Positions 7,941 to 17,370 of a stretch of 64,000 bases of DNA are shown here, piece after piece. The notes beneath the pieces were generated by a model that was given only the letters and a program-made list of their open reading frames with translations, was not told the origin of the DNA and made no database searches. The first letter of the stretch is position 1. The number at the start of each line of letters is the position of its first letter. The position numbers and the translations under genes are program-made. Source of the DNA: Roseburia hominis A2-183 (lineage in GTDB: Bacteria; Bacillota; Clostridia; Lachnospirales; Lachnospiraceae); contig NC_015977.1 of assembly GCF_000225345.1 (NCBI RefSeq), positions 399,501 to 463,500 of the forward strand. The letters run 5' to 3'.

Positions 7941-8810
7941 ATGGATTTCTTACTTGAAGCCCTGACAAATTGGCTGAAAGAAATGCTGGTGGGCGGTATT
8001 ATGAGCAACCTTTCGGGGATGTTTGACAGCGTAAACCAACAGGTCGCGGATATATCCGTACAGGTAGGACAGACCCCACAGGGATGGAATGGCAGTATTT
8101 TCAATATGATTGAGAATCTGTCAAACTCCATCATGGTGCCGATTGCAGGTGTGATCCTGGCTATCGTTATGACCGTAGACCTGATCCAGATGATTGCAGA
8201 CAAGAACAACCTGCATGATGTGGATACCTGGATGATTTTCAAGTGGGTGTTCAAATCAGCTGCCGCCATCCTCATTGTCACAAACACATGGAATATCGTG
8301 ATGGGCGTCTTTGATATGGCGCAGAGCGTGGTGGCGCAGGCGGCAGGGATTATCAATTCGGATGCGTCCATTGACATTTCCTCAGTTATGACCGATTTGG
8401 AACCGAGGCTGATGGAAATGGATTTGGGACCGCTGTTCGGACTGTGGTTCCAATCCCTCTTTATTGGCATTACCATGTGGGCGTTGTATATCTGTATCTT
8501 TATCGTTATTTATGGCCGTATGATCGAGATCTACCTTGTAACTTCGGTGGCTCCCGTTCCAATGGCTGCAATGATGGGCAAAGAATGGGGCGGTATGGGA
8601 CAGAATTACCTCCGATCCCTGCTGGCACTGGGCTTTCAGGCGTTTCTCATTATCGTCTGCGTGGCAATTTATGCTGTGCTGGTGCAGAACATCGCTATGG
8701 AAGATGACATCATCATGGCAATCTGGAGCTGCGTGGGCTACACTGTACTGCTATGTTTTACGCTGTTCAAAACCGGCAGTCTCGCCAAATCAGTCTTTCA
8801 GGCGCACTAA
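7941..8810 (+). CDS. TrbL/VirB6-like conjugation membrane protein
   Basis: A 289-residue polytopic membrane protein with at least five or six hydrophobic segments. They include the IMVPIAGVILAIVMTV region, a segment near WALYICIFIVIYG, and one near FQAFLIIVCVAIYAVLV. It would form the inner-membrane part of the type IV secretion channel. ATG 7941 has AAAGGAGG upstream. It is the first complete conjugation gene after the maff2 remnant and is followed 20 bases later by prgI. The family is assigned from position and topology in Tn1549-like elements; there are no catalytic motifs to check. Confidence 0.8.
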   Translation: MDFLLEALTNWLKEMLVGGIMSNLSGMFDSVNQQVADISVQVGQTPQGWNGSIFNMIENLSNSIMVPIAGVILAIVMTVDLIQMIADKNNLHDVDTWMIFKWVFKSAAAILIVTNTWNIVMGVFDMAQSVVAQAAGIINSDASIDISSVMTDLEPRLMEMDLGPLFGLWFQSLFIGITMWALYICIFIVIYGRMIEIYLVTSVAPVPMAAMMGKEWGGMGQNYLRSLLALGFQAFLIIVCVAIYAVLVQNIAMEDDIIMAIWSCVGYTVLLCFTLFKTGSLAKSVFQAH

Positions 8811-8830
8811 AACGGAAGGAGGTTTCCACA

Positions 8831-9286
8831 TTGGCTTATGTACCCGTACCCAAGGACTTAACAAAAGTCAAAACAAAGGTCATGTTCAATCTGACCAAGC
8901 GGCAGCTTATCTGCTTCACGGGCGGAGCGCTTATTGGCGTACCGCTTTTCTTTTTGCTCAGAAAACCTACCGGAAACAGTGTAGCGGCTATGTGTATGAT
9001 GCTGGTTATGCTGCCCTTCTTTATGCTGGCTATGTACGAAAAGCATGGACAGCCCCTGGAAAAGATCGTGGGCAACATTCTCAAAGTAGCTGTGATCCGT
9101 CCAAAGCAGCGACCTTACCAGACCAACAACTTTTATGCCGTATTAAAGCGGCAGGAAATGCTCGATAAGGAGGTGTATGACATTGTTCACCGCAATAAAA
9201 AAATGGCTGCATCGGATGTTCGGAAAAACCGAGGAAAAAACTGTGCAGCCGGTAAAGACAAAGAAAAAACTGTCCCGCGCCGATAA
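8831..9286 (+). CDS. prgI: PrgI family membrane protein
   Basis: A 151-residue VirB3-like subunit of the mating channel. It begins AYVPVPKDLTKVKTKVMFNL, typical of PrgI, followed by two membrane segments (about residues 28-50 and 55-75). I use TTG 8831 because AAGGAGG lies 10 bases before it and family members begin there; a longer frame reaches back into the previous gene without a ribosome site. The last 110 bases overlap the start of virB4 in another frame, an unusually long overlap that is normal in these elements. PrgI works with VirB4 in Gram-positive type IV systems. Confidence 0.85.
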   Translation: MAYVPVPKDLTKVKTKVMFNLTKRQLICFTGGALIGVPLFFLLRKPTGNSVAAMCMMLVMLPFFMLAMYEKHGQPLEKIVGNILKVAVIRPKQRPYQTNNFYAVLKRQEMLDKEVYDIVHRNKKMAASDVRKNRGKNCAAGKDKEKTVPRR

Positions 9287-11645
9287 GAAGCAGATCGAAG
9301 CGGCCATTGCCCGCGCTAACCGCACGGACAAAAAAGGAAAATCTGCGCAGGACAGTATCCCTTATGAACGGATGTGGCCGGACGGAATCTGCCGCATATC
9401 GGACAGCCACTACACAAAGACCATCCAGTTTCAGGACATCAACTATCAGCTCTCCCAAAACGAAGATAAGACGGCAATCTTTGAGGGGTGGTGTGATTTC
9501 CTCAATTATTTTGACAGCTCGATTCATTTCCAGCTGTCTTTTTTGAACCTTGCGGCATCGGAGGAGACCTTTGCTAACTCCATTTCCATCCCGCCCCAGA
9601 GGGACGCCTTTGACAGTATCCGCGAGGAATACACCACAATGCTGCAAAATCAGCTGGCCAGAGGTAACAACGGTCTCATCAAGACCAAATACCTGACCTT
9701 TGGTATCGACGCGGACAGCATCAAAGCCGCCAAGCCCCGTCTGGAGCGTATTGAGACCGATATACTTAATAACTTCAAGCGTCTTGGTGTAGCTGCCAGA
9801 ACGCTGGACGGTAAAGAAAGGCTTTTTCAGCTTCATGCGGTATTCCACATGGATGAACAACTCCCGTTTCAGTTTGAATGGGACTGGCTGGCTCCTTCTG
9901 GTCTGTCCACAAAGGATTTTATTGCACCAAGCTCCTTTGAGTTCCGCACCGGCAAGCAGTTCCGTATGGGTAAGAAATACGGAGCTGTTTCTTTTTTGCA
10001 GATTCTCGCACCGGAGCTGAATGACCGTTTGCTGGCTGATTTTCTGGATATGGAAAGTTCGCTCATTGTGAGTATGCACATTCAGTCGGTGGATCAGGTG
10101 AAAGCCATCAAAACGGTAAAGCGAAAGATTACCGACCTGGACCGCAGCAAGATCGAGGAACAGAAAAAAGCAGTCCGTGCCGGATACGACATGGACATCA
10201 TTCCATCTGACCTTGCTACCTACGGCAGTGAAGCGAAAAAACTCTTGCAGGATTTGCAGAGCCGCAACGAGAGAATGTTCCTTTTGACCTTTCTGGTGCT
10301 GAACACAGCGGACAATCCCCGTCAGCTTGGCAACAACATCTTTCAGGCAGGCTCTATTGCCCAGAAGTATAACTGTCAGCTGACCAGGCTGGACTTCCAG
10401 CAGGAAGAAGGGCTGATGAGCTGTCTGCCTCTGGGTCTCAATCAGATTGAGATTCAGCGAGGACTGACCACCAGTTCCACAGCTATCTTTGTGCCCTTTA
10501 CTACGCAGGAACTGTTCCAGAACGGGAAAGAAGCTCTGTACTACGGTATCAATGCTCTGTCCAACAACCTCATCATGGTGGACAGAAAGCTGCTGAAAAA
10601 CCCCAACGGCCTGATTCTGGGTACGCCGGGTTCCGGTAAGTCCTTCAGCGCAAAACGAGAAATTGCCAACTGCTTTTTGCTTACCAGTGATGATGTTATT
10701 ATCTGTGACCCGGAAGCGGAGTACGCACCTCTGGTGGAGCGTCTGCATGGGCAGGTCATCAAGATCTCACCTACTTCAACCAACTATATCAATCCGATGG
10801 ATCTGAATCTGGACTATTCGGATGATGAAAGCCCGCTGTCACTCAAGTCTGACTTTATCCTCAGCTTGTGTGAGCTGATCGTGGGCGGTAAGGAGGGCTT
10901 GCAGCCGGTGCAGAAAACCATTATTGATCGTTGTGTACGGTTGGTTTACAACGAATATCTCAATGACCCGAAGCCGGAGAATATGCCGATTTTGGAGGAC
11001 CTTTATAACCTGTTGCGGGAGCAGGAAGAAAAAGAAGCTCAGTACATTGCAACGGCATTGGAAATCTATGTAACGGGTTCTTTGAATGTGTTCAATCATC
11101 AGAGCAATGTGGACATTGATAACCGGATTGTCTGCTACGACATCAAGGAACTGGGCAAGCAGCTTAAAAAAATCGGTATGCTGGTGGTACAGGATCAGGT
11201 GTGGAACCGCGTTACCATCAACCGTGCCGCCCACAAGTCCACCCGTTACTACATCGACGAGATGCACCTGCTTTTGAAGGAGGAGCAGACCGCCGCCTAT
11301 ACGGTGGAAATCTGGAAGCGATTCAGAAAATGGGGCGGTATTCCGACAGGTATCACCCAGAATGTCAAAGACCTTTTGAGCAGCCGCGAGGTAGAGAACA
11401 TCTTTGAAAACTCGGACTTCGTGTATATGCTTAACCAGGCAGGCGGAGACCGTCAGATTTTGGCGAAGCAACTGGGGATTTCCACGCACCAGCTTAGCTA
11501 TGTGACCCACTCCGGTGAGGGCGAGGGCCTGCTGTTCTATGGCTCCACGATCCTGCCGTTTGTGGATCACTTCCCGAAGAACACCGAACTTTACCGCATT
11601 ATGACTACCAAACCCCAGGAACTGAAAAAGAAGGAGGATGAATGA
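9177..11645 (+). CDS. virB4: VirB4/TraE-type conjugation ATPase
   Basis: An 822-residue cytoplasmic ATPase that powers the type IV secretion channel. Walker A is LGTPGSGKSFSAKRE at about residue 480, and Walker B is YYIDEMHLLL at about 690. The arginine-rich ITQNVKDLL and GGDRQILAKQLG motifs of the family follow. The first 60 residues are charged and lie in the overlap with prgI. The start ATG 9177 has AAGGAGG very close upstream. Its length agrees with VirB4 proteins of Tn1549-like elements. It is followed by an ATGA-type overlap with the next gene. Confidence 0.95.
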   Translation: MTLFTAIKKWLHRMFGKTEEKTVQPVKTKKKLSRADKKQIEAAIARANRTDKKGKSAQDSIPYERMWPDGICRISDSHYTKTIQFQDINYQLSQNEDKTAIFEGWCDFLNYFDSSIHFQLSFLNLAASEETFANSISIPPQRDAFDSIREEYTTMLQNQLARGNNGLIKTKYLTFGIDADSIKAAKPRLERIETDILNNFKRLGVAARTLDGKERLFQLHAVFHMDEQLPFQFEWDWLAPSGLSTKDFIAPSSFEFRTGKQFRMGKKYGAVSFLQILAPELNDRLLADFLDMESSLIVSMHIQSVDQVKAIKTVKRKITDLDRSKIEEQKKAVRAGYDMDIIPSDLATYGSEAKKLLQDLQSRNERMFLLTFLVLNTADNPRQLGNNIFQAGSIAQKYNCQLTRLDFQQEEGLMSCLPLGLNQIEIQRGLTTSSTAIFVPFTTQELFQNGKEALYYGINALSNNLIMVDRKLLKNPNGLILGTPGSGKSFSAKREIANCFLLTSDDVIICDPEAEYAPLVERLHGQVIKISPTSTNYINPMDLNLDYSDDESPLSLKSDFILSLCELIVGGKEGLQPVQKTIIDRCVRLVYNEYLNDPKPENMPILEDLYNLLREQEEKEAQYIATALEIYVTGSLNVFNHQSNVDIDNRIVCYDIKELGKQLKKIGMLVVQDQVWNRVTINRAAHKSTRYYIDEMHLLLKEEQTAAYTVEIWKRFRKWGGIPTGITQNVKDLLSSREVENIFENSDFVYMLNQAGGDRQILAKQLGISTHQLSYVTHSGEGEGLLFYGSTILPFVDHFPKNTELYRIMTTKPQELKKKEDE

Positions 11646-12025
11646 TGATGAACCCCAACATTTTGAATAAGAATCCGCTGATGTTTTTTGACAGGGCGGT
11701 AAATGCCCAGCGCAGCCAGCTGCTTACAGTCATGGCCGATGCGGTAAGTGAGTGCCGCACGGCGGCAGATCAGGCAGCCGAACTGAATGAGACCGGTCAG
11801 GTGGGGCTACTCCGTCTGGCAGAGGTCTGGAGCACCATCCGTGCCAAGGAAGGTATGGGCGGTCTGGTTCTGGAAGGAACCGAAGCGAAGATCCTGTCCG
11901 ATGTGGTGGCACAGTTTTATGCCTACCTGTCCGGCTGTATGTTCAACGATCCGGTGGGAATGGCCATTTATGCAGAGCTGCACTACATGATGTCCTCCCT
12001 CATGCTGGGAGAATGGTTTGAATAA
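11642..12025 (+). CDS. Conserved conjugation-cluster protein of unknown function
   Basis: A 127-residue, mostly helical, slightly acidic soluble protein (LNKNPLMFFDRAVNAQR at the start, ending MMSSLMLGEWFE). No known motif is visible. It overlaps the virB4 stop and its own end overlaps the TTG start of the CHAP gene, so it is translated as part of the channel operon. Start choice among three consecutive ATGs (11642, 11645, 11648) is uncertain; GGAGG precedes 11642 closely. A structural or chaperone role in the channel is inference from position. Confidence 0.75.
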   Translation: MMMNPNILNKNPLMFFDRAVNAQRSQLLTVMADAVSECRTAADQAAELNETGQVGLLRLAEVWSTIRAKEGMGGLVLEGTEAKILSDVVAQFYAYLSGCMFNDPVGMAIYAELHYMMSSLMLGEWFE

Positions 12026-13754
12026 GGAGCCGCGCCTGCGCTTTACTGATGAGGAACGGTCTGATCCTGCACTGGAAAAGCCGATCCGTAAAGCGGAGAA
12101 AGCTGCGGCCAGAGCAGATAAGGCGCAGGCCAATATCCCAAAGAAAAAGGTCAGGCAGACGGTCATTGACCCGGATACCGGAAAAAAGACCTCGAAGCTG
12201 ACCTTTGAGGACAAGAAAAAGCCACCTTCCAAAGTTTCTCAAGGAGTCAGGGAAGCTCCCGTCCATCTGGTCGCAGGCAAGCTCCACAAAGAGATCCGGG
12301 AAACAGAGCAGGACAATGTGGGCGTGGAAAGCGCCCACAAGTCCGAGGAAGCGGTGGAGACCGGCGCTTATCTGGTGCGGGAGGGCTATCGCAGCCACAA
12401 GCTGAAGCCGTACCGCAAAGCAGCCCAAGCAGAGCGCCAACTGGAAAAGGCAAATGTAAATGTTCTGTACCAGAAATCTTTGCAGGAAAATCCCCAGTTT
12501 GCCAGCAATCCGCTTTCCCGCTGGCAGCAAAAGCAGGCCATCAAAAGGCAGTATGCCGCCGCCAAACACGCCGGTCAGACTGCCGGAAATACCGCCCAGG
12601 CTGCGTCCAAAACCGGAAAAGCCGCAAGGACGGTGAAAGAAAAGGCACAGCAGGCAGGGGCGTTCGTCGTGCGCCACAAGAAGGGTTTCCTGATGGCAGG
12701 GGTTTTGTTCCTCATTACCTGTATGCTGATGAATACCATGTCCTCCTGCTCCATGATGGCGCAGAGCATCGGTTCCGTTCTCTCCGGCACCACTTATCCG
12801 TCGGATGACCCGGAAATGCTGGCAGTGGAGGCAGATTATGCAGCCAAAGAAGTCCAGTTGCAGGAGGAAATCGACAACATTGAAAGCAGCCACCCAGGGT
12901 ATGACGAGTATCGCTATGACCTTGGTATGATCGGCCATGACCCTCATGAGCTGGCAGCATTTCTGTCTGCCGTCTTGCAAGGTTACACCCGGCAGAGCGC
13001 TCAGGCAGAGCTGGCGCGTGTGTTTGCAGCACAGTATCAGCTGACGCTTACTGAGGAAGTGGAGATTCGCTACCGCACGGAGACCTCCACCGACCCGGAG
13101 ACCGGCGAGACCACCTCAGAAGAAGTCCCCTATGAGTATTACATTTTGAATGTGAAACTCACCAGCAAGCCCATTTCCGCTGTGGCGTCGGAGTTACTGA
13201 CCCCGGAGCAGATGGAAATGTATCAGGTTTACCGGCAGACCATGGGCAATAAGCCGCTGTTGTTTGGCGGTGGTTCCCCTGACATGAGCAATTCCGAGGA
13301 CTTGACCGGTGTACAGTTTGTAAATGGAACCCGTCCCGGAAATCCGCAGTTGGTGGAGCTGGCCAAGCGTCAGGTCGGCAATGTGGGCGGCTATCCTTAT
13401 TGGAGCTGGTATGGCTTTGACAGCCGCGTGGAGTGGTGCGCCTGCTTTGTATCCTGGTGTTATAACCAGGCTGGAAAAAGTGAGCCGCGCTTTGCAGGCT
13501 GTGAGTGGCAGGGCGTTCCGTGGTTCCAGTCTCATGGACAATGGGGTGCAAGAGGCTATAACAATCTGGCTCCCGGAGATGCAATTTTCTTTGATTGGGA
13601 TTTAGATGGGACAGCAGACCATGTGGGTATCGTGATCGGTACGGATGGCAGCCGTGTTTATACGGTGGAGGGAAATTCCGGCGATGCCTGCAAGATCAAA
13701 AGTTATGACCTGAATTATCAAAGTATTAAGGGCTACGGCCTGATGAACTGGTAA
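12018..13754 (+). CDS. CHAP-domain cell-wall hydrolase of the conjugation system
   Basis: A 578-residue protein with a basic, alanine/lysine-rich cytoplasmic N-terminus (about 1-220), one membrane segment (FLMAGVLFLITCMLMNTM, about 228-246) and an extracellular region. The C-terminal 140 residues form a CHAP amidase/endopeptidase domain, with the catalytic cysteine in WCACFVSWC and the histidine in ADHVGIVIG. It would open the peptidoglycan for the mating channel, like VirB1 or Tn916 Orf14. It starts at TTG 12018, overlapping the previous stop. The middle part (about 250-430) resembles the linker found in CTn homologues. Confidence 0.88.
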   Translation: MNKEPRLRFTDEERSDPALEKPIRKAEKAAARADKAQANIPKKKVRQTVIDPDTGKKTSKLTFEDKKKPPSKVSQGVREAPVHLVAGKLHKEIRETEQDNVGVESAHKSEEAVETGAYLVREGYRSHKLKPYRKAAQAERQLEKANVNVLYQKSLQENPQFASNPLSRWQQKQAIKRQYAAAKHAGQTAGNTAQAASKTGKAARTVKEKAQQAGAFVVRHKKGFLMAGVLFLITCMLMNTMSSCSMMAQSIGSVLSGTTYPSDDPEMLAVEADYAAKEVQLQEEIDNIESSHPGYDEYRYDLGMIGHDPHELAAFLSAVLQGYTRQSAQAELARVFAAQYQLTLTEEVEIRYRTETSTDPETGETTSEEVPYEYYILNVKLTSKPISAVASELLTPEQMEMYQVYRQTMGNKPLLFGGGSPDMSNSEDLTGVQFVNGTRPGNPQLVELAKRQVGNVGGYPYWSWYGFDSRVEWCACFVSWCYNQAGKSEPRFAGCEWQGVPWFQSHGQWGARGYNNLAPGDAIFFDWDLDGTADHVGIVIGTDGSRVYTVEGNSGDACKIKSYDLNYQSIKGYGLMNW

Positions 13755-13782
13755 CAGACTTTGTGGAAAGGAGTGAACGGTT

Positions 13783-14040
13783 ATGGCAAAAAATAAAATT
13801 GAACGTATCGACCAGGAAATTGAGAAAACCCGTGAGAAGATTGCGGAATATCAGGAAAAGCTCAAGACCCTGGAAGCACAGAAAACGGAGGCAGAGAATC
13901 TGGAAATCGTTCAGATGGTTCGTGCGTTACGCATGACTCCAGCACAGCTGAACGCTATGCTTTCCGGTGGAATGAACCACGGCAGAGATACAGCACTGTC
14001 GGAATCAAATAATCAGGAGGTTACCGCTTATGAAGAATAA
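13783..14040 (+). CDS. DUF4315 family protein
   Basis: An 85-residue protein, nearly all coiled coil (residues 4-45, repeated E/K heptads), ending in a short helical part MTPAQLNAMLSGGM. It is recognised as DUF4315, a regular member of Tn1549-like conjugation clusters with no defined activity. ATG 13783 follows AAAGGAG at good spacing. Its last bases overlap the start of the DUF4366 gene. A scaffold role within the channel is possible but not shown. Confidence 0.85.
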   Translation: MAKNKIERIDQEIEKTREKIAEYQEKLKTLEAQKTEAENLEIVQMVRALRMTPAQLNAMLSGGMNHGRDTALSESNNQEVTAYEE

Positions 14041-14794
14041 AAGAATTTGCAAAACACTTTCCGCCCTTTGCCTGACAATGGTTGTGGCATTTGGCTTTAC
14101 GATCCCTGCTTTCGCACAGGGGTCAGAACAGGCTCCGGCGGCACCGGCAGAGGATTCTACCAATGACAGCAATGTGATTGTGGAAGAAACAGAACCGGCA
14201 CCGGCACTTACACCGGAGGGGAATGCGGCATTGGTGGATGATTTTGGAGGCAATAAGCAGCTTATTACTGTTACGACCAAAGCTGGAAATTACTTTTACA
14301 TCCTGATTGATAGGGCGAATGAGGACAAGGAGACTGCTGTTCACTTTCTGAATCAGGTGGACGATGCAGACCTTGCGGCGCTGATGGAAGATGGAAAACC
14401 CAAAGAGGAGATGCCTGCGGTATGCAGCTGTTCAACAAAATGTGAAGCAGGGGCAGTCAATACGGCCTGCCCGGTCTGCGCAACTGATAAGAGTAAATGT
14501 ACGGGCAAAGCACCGGAACCTCCGGCAGAAACGTCGGAGCCGGAAAAAGAGAAGCCTGCCGGATTGAACCCGGCTGCGATAGTCCTTTTGCTGGCTCTGC
14601 TTGGTGGCGGTGGCGTATTTGCCTACTTGAAGCTCGTTAAGAATAAGCCTAAGACCAAGGGCAATGACAGTCTGGACGATTATGATTATGGAGAGGAAGA
14701 TTCCGAGGAATGGGAAACCGAGGATGAGGAGTCGGAAGAACCGGATGCTGACGGGGGCAGCACAGAAGAAGATGATGAGGACAGTGTGAAATGA
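14030..14794 (+). CDS. DUF4366 family secreted/membrane-anchored protein
   Basis: A 254-residue protein with a signal peptide (KRICKTLSALCLTMVVAFGF, cleavage near AFA-QG), an extracellular domain with the motif GNYFYILIDRANEDKETAVHFLNQV, and a small cysteine cluster (CSCSTKC, CPVC). A C-terminal membrane segment follows (AAIVLLLALLGGGGVFAYL), then a very acidic cytoplasmic tail. This is the DUF4366 layout. It belongs to the extracellular part of the mating apparatus by context. RBS AGGAGG precedes ATG 14030, and the stop overlaps the next ATG. Confidence 0.88.
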   Translation: MKNKRICKTLSALCLTMVVAFGFTIPAFAQGSEQAPAAPAEDSTNDSNVIVEETEPAPALTPEGNAALVDDFGGNKQLITVTTKAGNYFYILIDRANEDKETAVHFLNQVDDADLAALMEDGKPKEEMPAVCSCSTKCEAGAVNTACPVCATDKSKCTGKAPEPPAETSEPEKEKPAGLNPAAIVLLLALLGGGGVFAYLKLVKNKPKTKGNDSLDDYDYGEEDSEEWETEDEESEEPDADGGSTEEDDEDSVK

Positions 14795-14994
14795 CCCGTT
14801 TCACAGACAGTCCCTATGAACGTATGATGACACGCAGGCCGGAGGGCGGGAAGGAAACTTCCCGTCCTCCTTCTTTACCCCACAGCCACCCCTGCTATGG
14901 TTGCGGGAATTATGGAAGACCCTGCGTAGGTATCTGTCACCGGGAAATGTCCCGATGGCTCAAAGAGAGGAGGAACCATCATGGCTCAACATAA
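14791..14994 (+). CDS. Small cysteine-containing protein of the conjugation cluster
   Basis: A 67-residue basic protein with the pattern CYGCGNYGRPCVGICHREM, which may bind a metal. It overlaps both neighbours (ATGA with DUF4366, and 14 bases with topB), as expected of a real operon member. No family name is assigned with confidence. Its place just before topB is conserved in related elements. Confidence 0.65.
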   Translation: MTRFTDSPYERMMTRRPEGGKETSRPPSLPHSHPCYGCGNYGRPCVGICHREMSRWLKERRNHHGST

Positions 14995-17089
14995 ATTGGT
15001 AATTGCCGAAAAACCATCAGTTGCCCAGAGTTTGGCGGCTGTGATCGGTGCAACCGTCCGTAAGGACGGGTATCTGGAGGGCAACGGCTGGCGTGTCAGC
15101 TGGTGCGTGGGCCACCTGGCCGGTCTTGCGGATGCAGACAGCTATGACCCAAAGTATGCCAAGTGGCGATATGATGATCTGCCTATCCTGCCGGAACATT
15201 GGCAGATGGTGGTGGGAAAAGATAAGAAAAAGCAGTTTGATATTCTCAAAAAGCTGATGAATGCCCCGGATGTGACGGAAGTGGTAAATGCCTGTGATGC
15301 CGGACGCGAGGGCGAGATGATCTTCCGTAGCGTCTATGAGCTGGCAGGTTGCAAGAAGCCGATGAAAAGGCTCTGGATTTCTTCGATGGAGGACTCCGCC
15401 ATAAGGAAAGGCTTTGCAAACCTGCGCCCCGGTGCGGACTATGACGGACTTCGGGATGCTGCCCTCTGCCGTGCCAAGGCCGACTGGCTGGTGGGGATCA
15501 ATGCGACAAGGCTTTTTTCCGTGCTGTATCACCGAACCCTCAACATCGGGCGCGTGATGTCCCCGACGCTGGCGCTTATTGTTCAGCGAGAAGCTGAGAT
15601 CGACACCTTTAAGCCGATTCCCTTTTATACCGTGGCGCTGGAGCTGCCCGGTCTTACCGTATCCGGGGAGCGCATGGCGGATAAGGCTGCTGCTGAGCAG
15701 CTGAAAGAAGCCTGTCAGGGTGTAAATGTCACAATCAAAAAGGTGGAGTGCAAGGAAAAGTCCGAAAAGCCGCCTGCCCTCTATGACCTGACTACTCTGC
15801 AAAGAGATGCCAACCGCCTGCTTGGATTTACAGCCCAGCAGACCCTGGACTATCTGCAAAGCCTGTATGAAAAAAAGCTCTGCACCTATCCCCGTACTGA
15901 CAGCCGCTATCTGACTGGCGATATGGCAGACAGCCTGCCGGTGCTGGTCAATCTGGTTGCCAATGCTATGCCGTTTCGCAAAGGAATCGCCATTACCTGT
16001 GATCCGCAGACGGTAATCAACGATAAGAAAGTAACCGACCACCACGCAGTAATCCCTACCAGAAATCTCAAGGATGCAGACCTTTCTGCCCTTCCTGCGG
16101 GAGAAAAAGCGGTGCTGGAGCTGGTGGCCCTGCGTCTGATGTGCGCCGTAGCCCAGCCCCATATCTATTCGGAAACCGTTGTGATTGCAGCGTGTGCCGG
16201 TGGGGAGTTTACCACAAAAGGAAAAACAGTGAAGCATCCCGGATGGAAAGCACTGGAGGACGCTTATCGTGCCAAAATGAAGGATACAGAGCCGAAAAAA
16301 GAGGGCGTAGAGAAAGCCCTGCCGGAGCTGACCGAAGGACAGACACTTTCGGTTTCTGCGGCAATCGTCAAAGAAGGCAAAAGCAGTCTGCCTCAGCACT
16401 TTACGGAGGACACCCTATTGTCCGCAATGGAGACTGCCGGGAAAGATGATATGCCAGAGGATGCTGAGAGAAAAGGTCTGGGGACACCGGCCACCCGTGC
16501 CGGTATTTTGGAAAAGCTGGTATCTGCCGGTTTTCTGGAGCGAAAAAAGAACAGAAAAACGGTGCAGCTTCTTCCTTCCCACGATGCAGTATCCCTTATC
16601 ACGGTGCTGCCGGAACAACTGCAATCGCCGCTTCTGACTGCCGAGTGGGAGTACCGCCTGGGAGAGATCGAGCGCGGGCAGCTTGCCCCGGAGGAGTTTC
16701 TGGACGGGATCAGCACCATGCTGAAAGATCTGGTGGGGACTTATCAGGTCATCAAGGGAACTGAGTACCTGTTCACTCCGCCCCGCGAGGTGGTGGGCAA
16801 ATGCCCTCGCTGCGGCGGTGAAGTTGCAGAACTGCAAAAAGGCTTCTTCTGTCAGAATGATTCTTGCAAATTTGCAATCTGGAAAAACAACAAATGGTGG
16901 GCTGCCAAGAAAAAACAGCCGACCAAAGCTGTGGTGTCTGCGCTGCTGAACGATGGCTGTGTCCGTGTGACGGGGCTATATTCGGAGAAAACCGGAAAGA
17001 CCTACGATGCCGCTGTGGTTTTGGAGGATGATGGACAGTACGCCAACTTCAAGCTGGAATTTGACCAGCGGAAAGGAGGCAGCCGATGA
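14981..17089 (+). CDS. topB: DNA topoisomerase III
   Basis: A 702-residue type IA topoisomerase. The TOPRIM domain has VIAEKPSVAQSL at the start and the acidic NACDAGREGEMIF motif at about residue 105. The catalytic tyrosine is in CTYPRTDSRYLT at about residue 302. A C-terminal four-cysteine zinc finger (CPRCGGE...CQNDSC) follows. It relaxes or decatenates single-stranded intermediates, and plasmid and ICE copies help processing of transferred DNA. Start ATG 14981 has GGAGG upstream. The end overlaps the next gene by ATGA. Confidence 0.95.
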   Translation: MAQHKLVIAEKPSVAQSLAAVIGATVRKDGYLEGNGWRVSWCVGHLAGLADADSYDPKYAKWRYDDLPILPEHWQMVVGKDKKKQFDILKKLMNAPDVTEVVNACDAGREGEMIFRSVYELAGCKKPMKRLWISSMEDSAIRKGFANLRPGADYDGLRDAALCRAKADWLVGINATRLFSVLYHRTLNIGRVMSPTLALIVQREAEIDTFKPIPFYTVALELPGLTVSGERMADKAAAEQLKEACQGVNVTIKKVECKEKSEKPPALYDLTTLQRDANRLLGFTAQQTLDYLQSLYEKKLCTYPRTDSRYLTGDMADSLPVLVNLVANAMPFRKGIAITCDPQTVINDKKVTDHHAVIPTRNLKDADLSALPAGEKAVLELVALRLMCAVAQPHIYSETVVIAACAGGEFTTKGKTVKHPGWKALEDAYRAKMKDTEPKKEGVEKALPELTEGQTLSVSAAIVKEGKSSLPQHFTEDTLLSAMETAGKDDMPEDAERKGLGTPATRAGILEKLVSAGFLERKKNRKTVQLLPSHDAVSLITVLPEQLQSPLLTAEWEYRLGEIERGQLAPEEFLDGISTMLKDLVGTYQVIKGTEYLFTPPREVVGKCPRCGGEVAELQKGFFCQNDSCKFAIWKNNKWWAAKKKQPTKAVVSALLNDGCVRVTGLYSEKTGKTYDAAVVLEDDGQYANFKLEFDQRKGGSR

Positions 17090-17364
17090 AGCTCTCTTTA
17101 GTGGAACGGGAAACCATTCTCCTCTATAACCAGGCAGAACCAATGGCTGAGGTCTACACCCACGATCCCCGTCTGATGGAGAAGCTGGAACTGCTGGCAA
17201 AAAAGCACCCCGACCAGATCACCCGAAAGGACGCCCATAACTTTACCGTCCCCAAGCGGTGTGTATCAGTCAGGGAGCCATACAGCGCCGAGCGCCGCAA
17301 AGCTGCCAGTGAGCGTGCGAAAGCTGCCGGATACCAGCCTCCTGTGAGAAAGCCCAGCAGTTAA
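17086..17364 (+). CDS. Conserved small protein between topB and the CHC2 fusion
   Basis: A 92-residue basic protein (KLSLVERETILLYNQAEPMA, ending in an RRKAASERAKAAG-type tail). It overlaps the topB stop by ATGA. No catalytic motif is visible. The C-terminal basic helix and the phrase TVPKRCVSVREPYS are typical of a conserved hypothetical seen at this position in CTn elements. DNA binding is possible from the charge only. Confidence 0.7.
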   Translation: MKLSLVERETILLYNQAEPMAEVYTHDPRLMEKLELLAKKHPDQITRKDAHNFTVPKRCVSVREPYSAERRKAASERAKAAGYQPPVRKPSS

Positions 17365-17370
17365 AGGCAC

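Noticed and set aside
9081-10748. 555-codon open frame on the minus strand
   Set aside because: Antisense to virB4; no family resemblance and no start signal.
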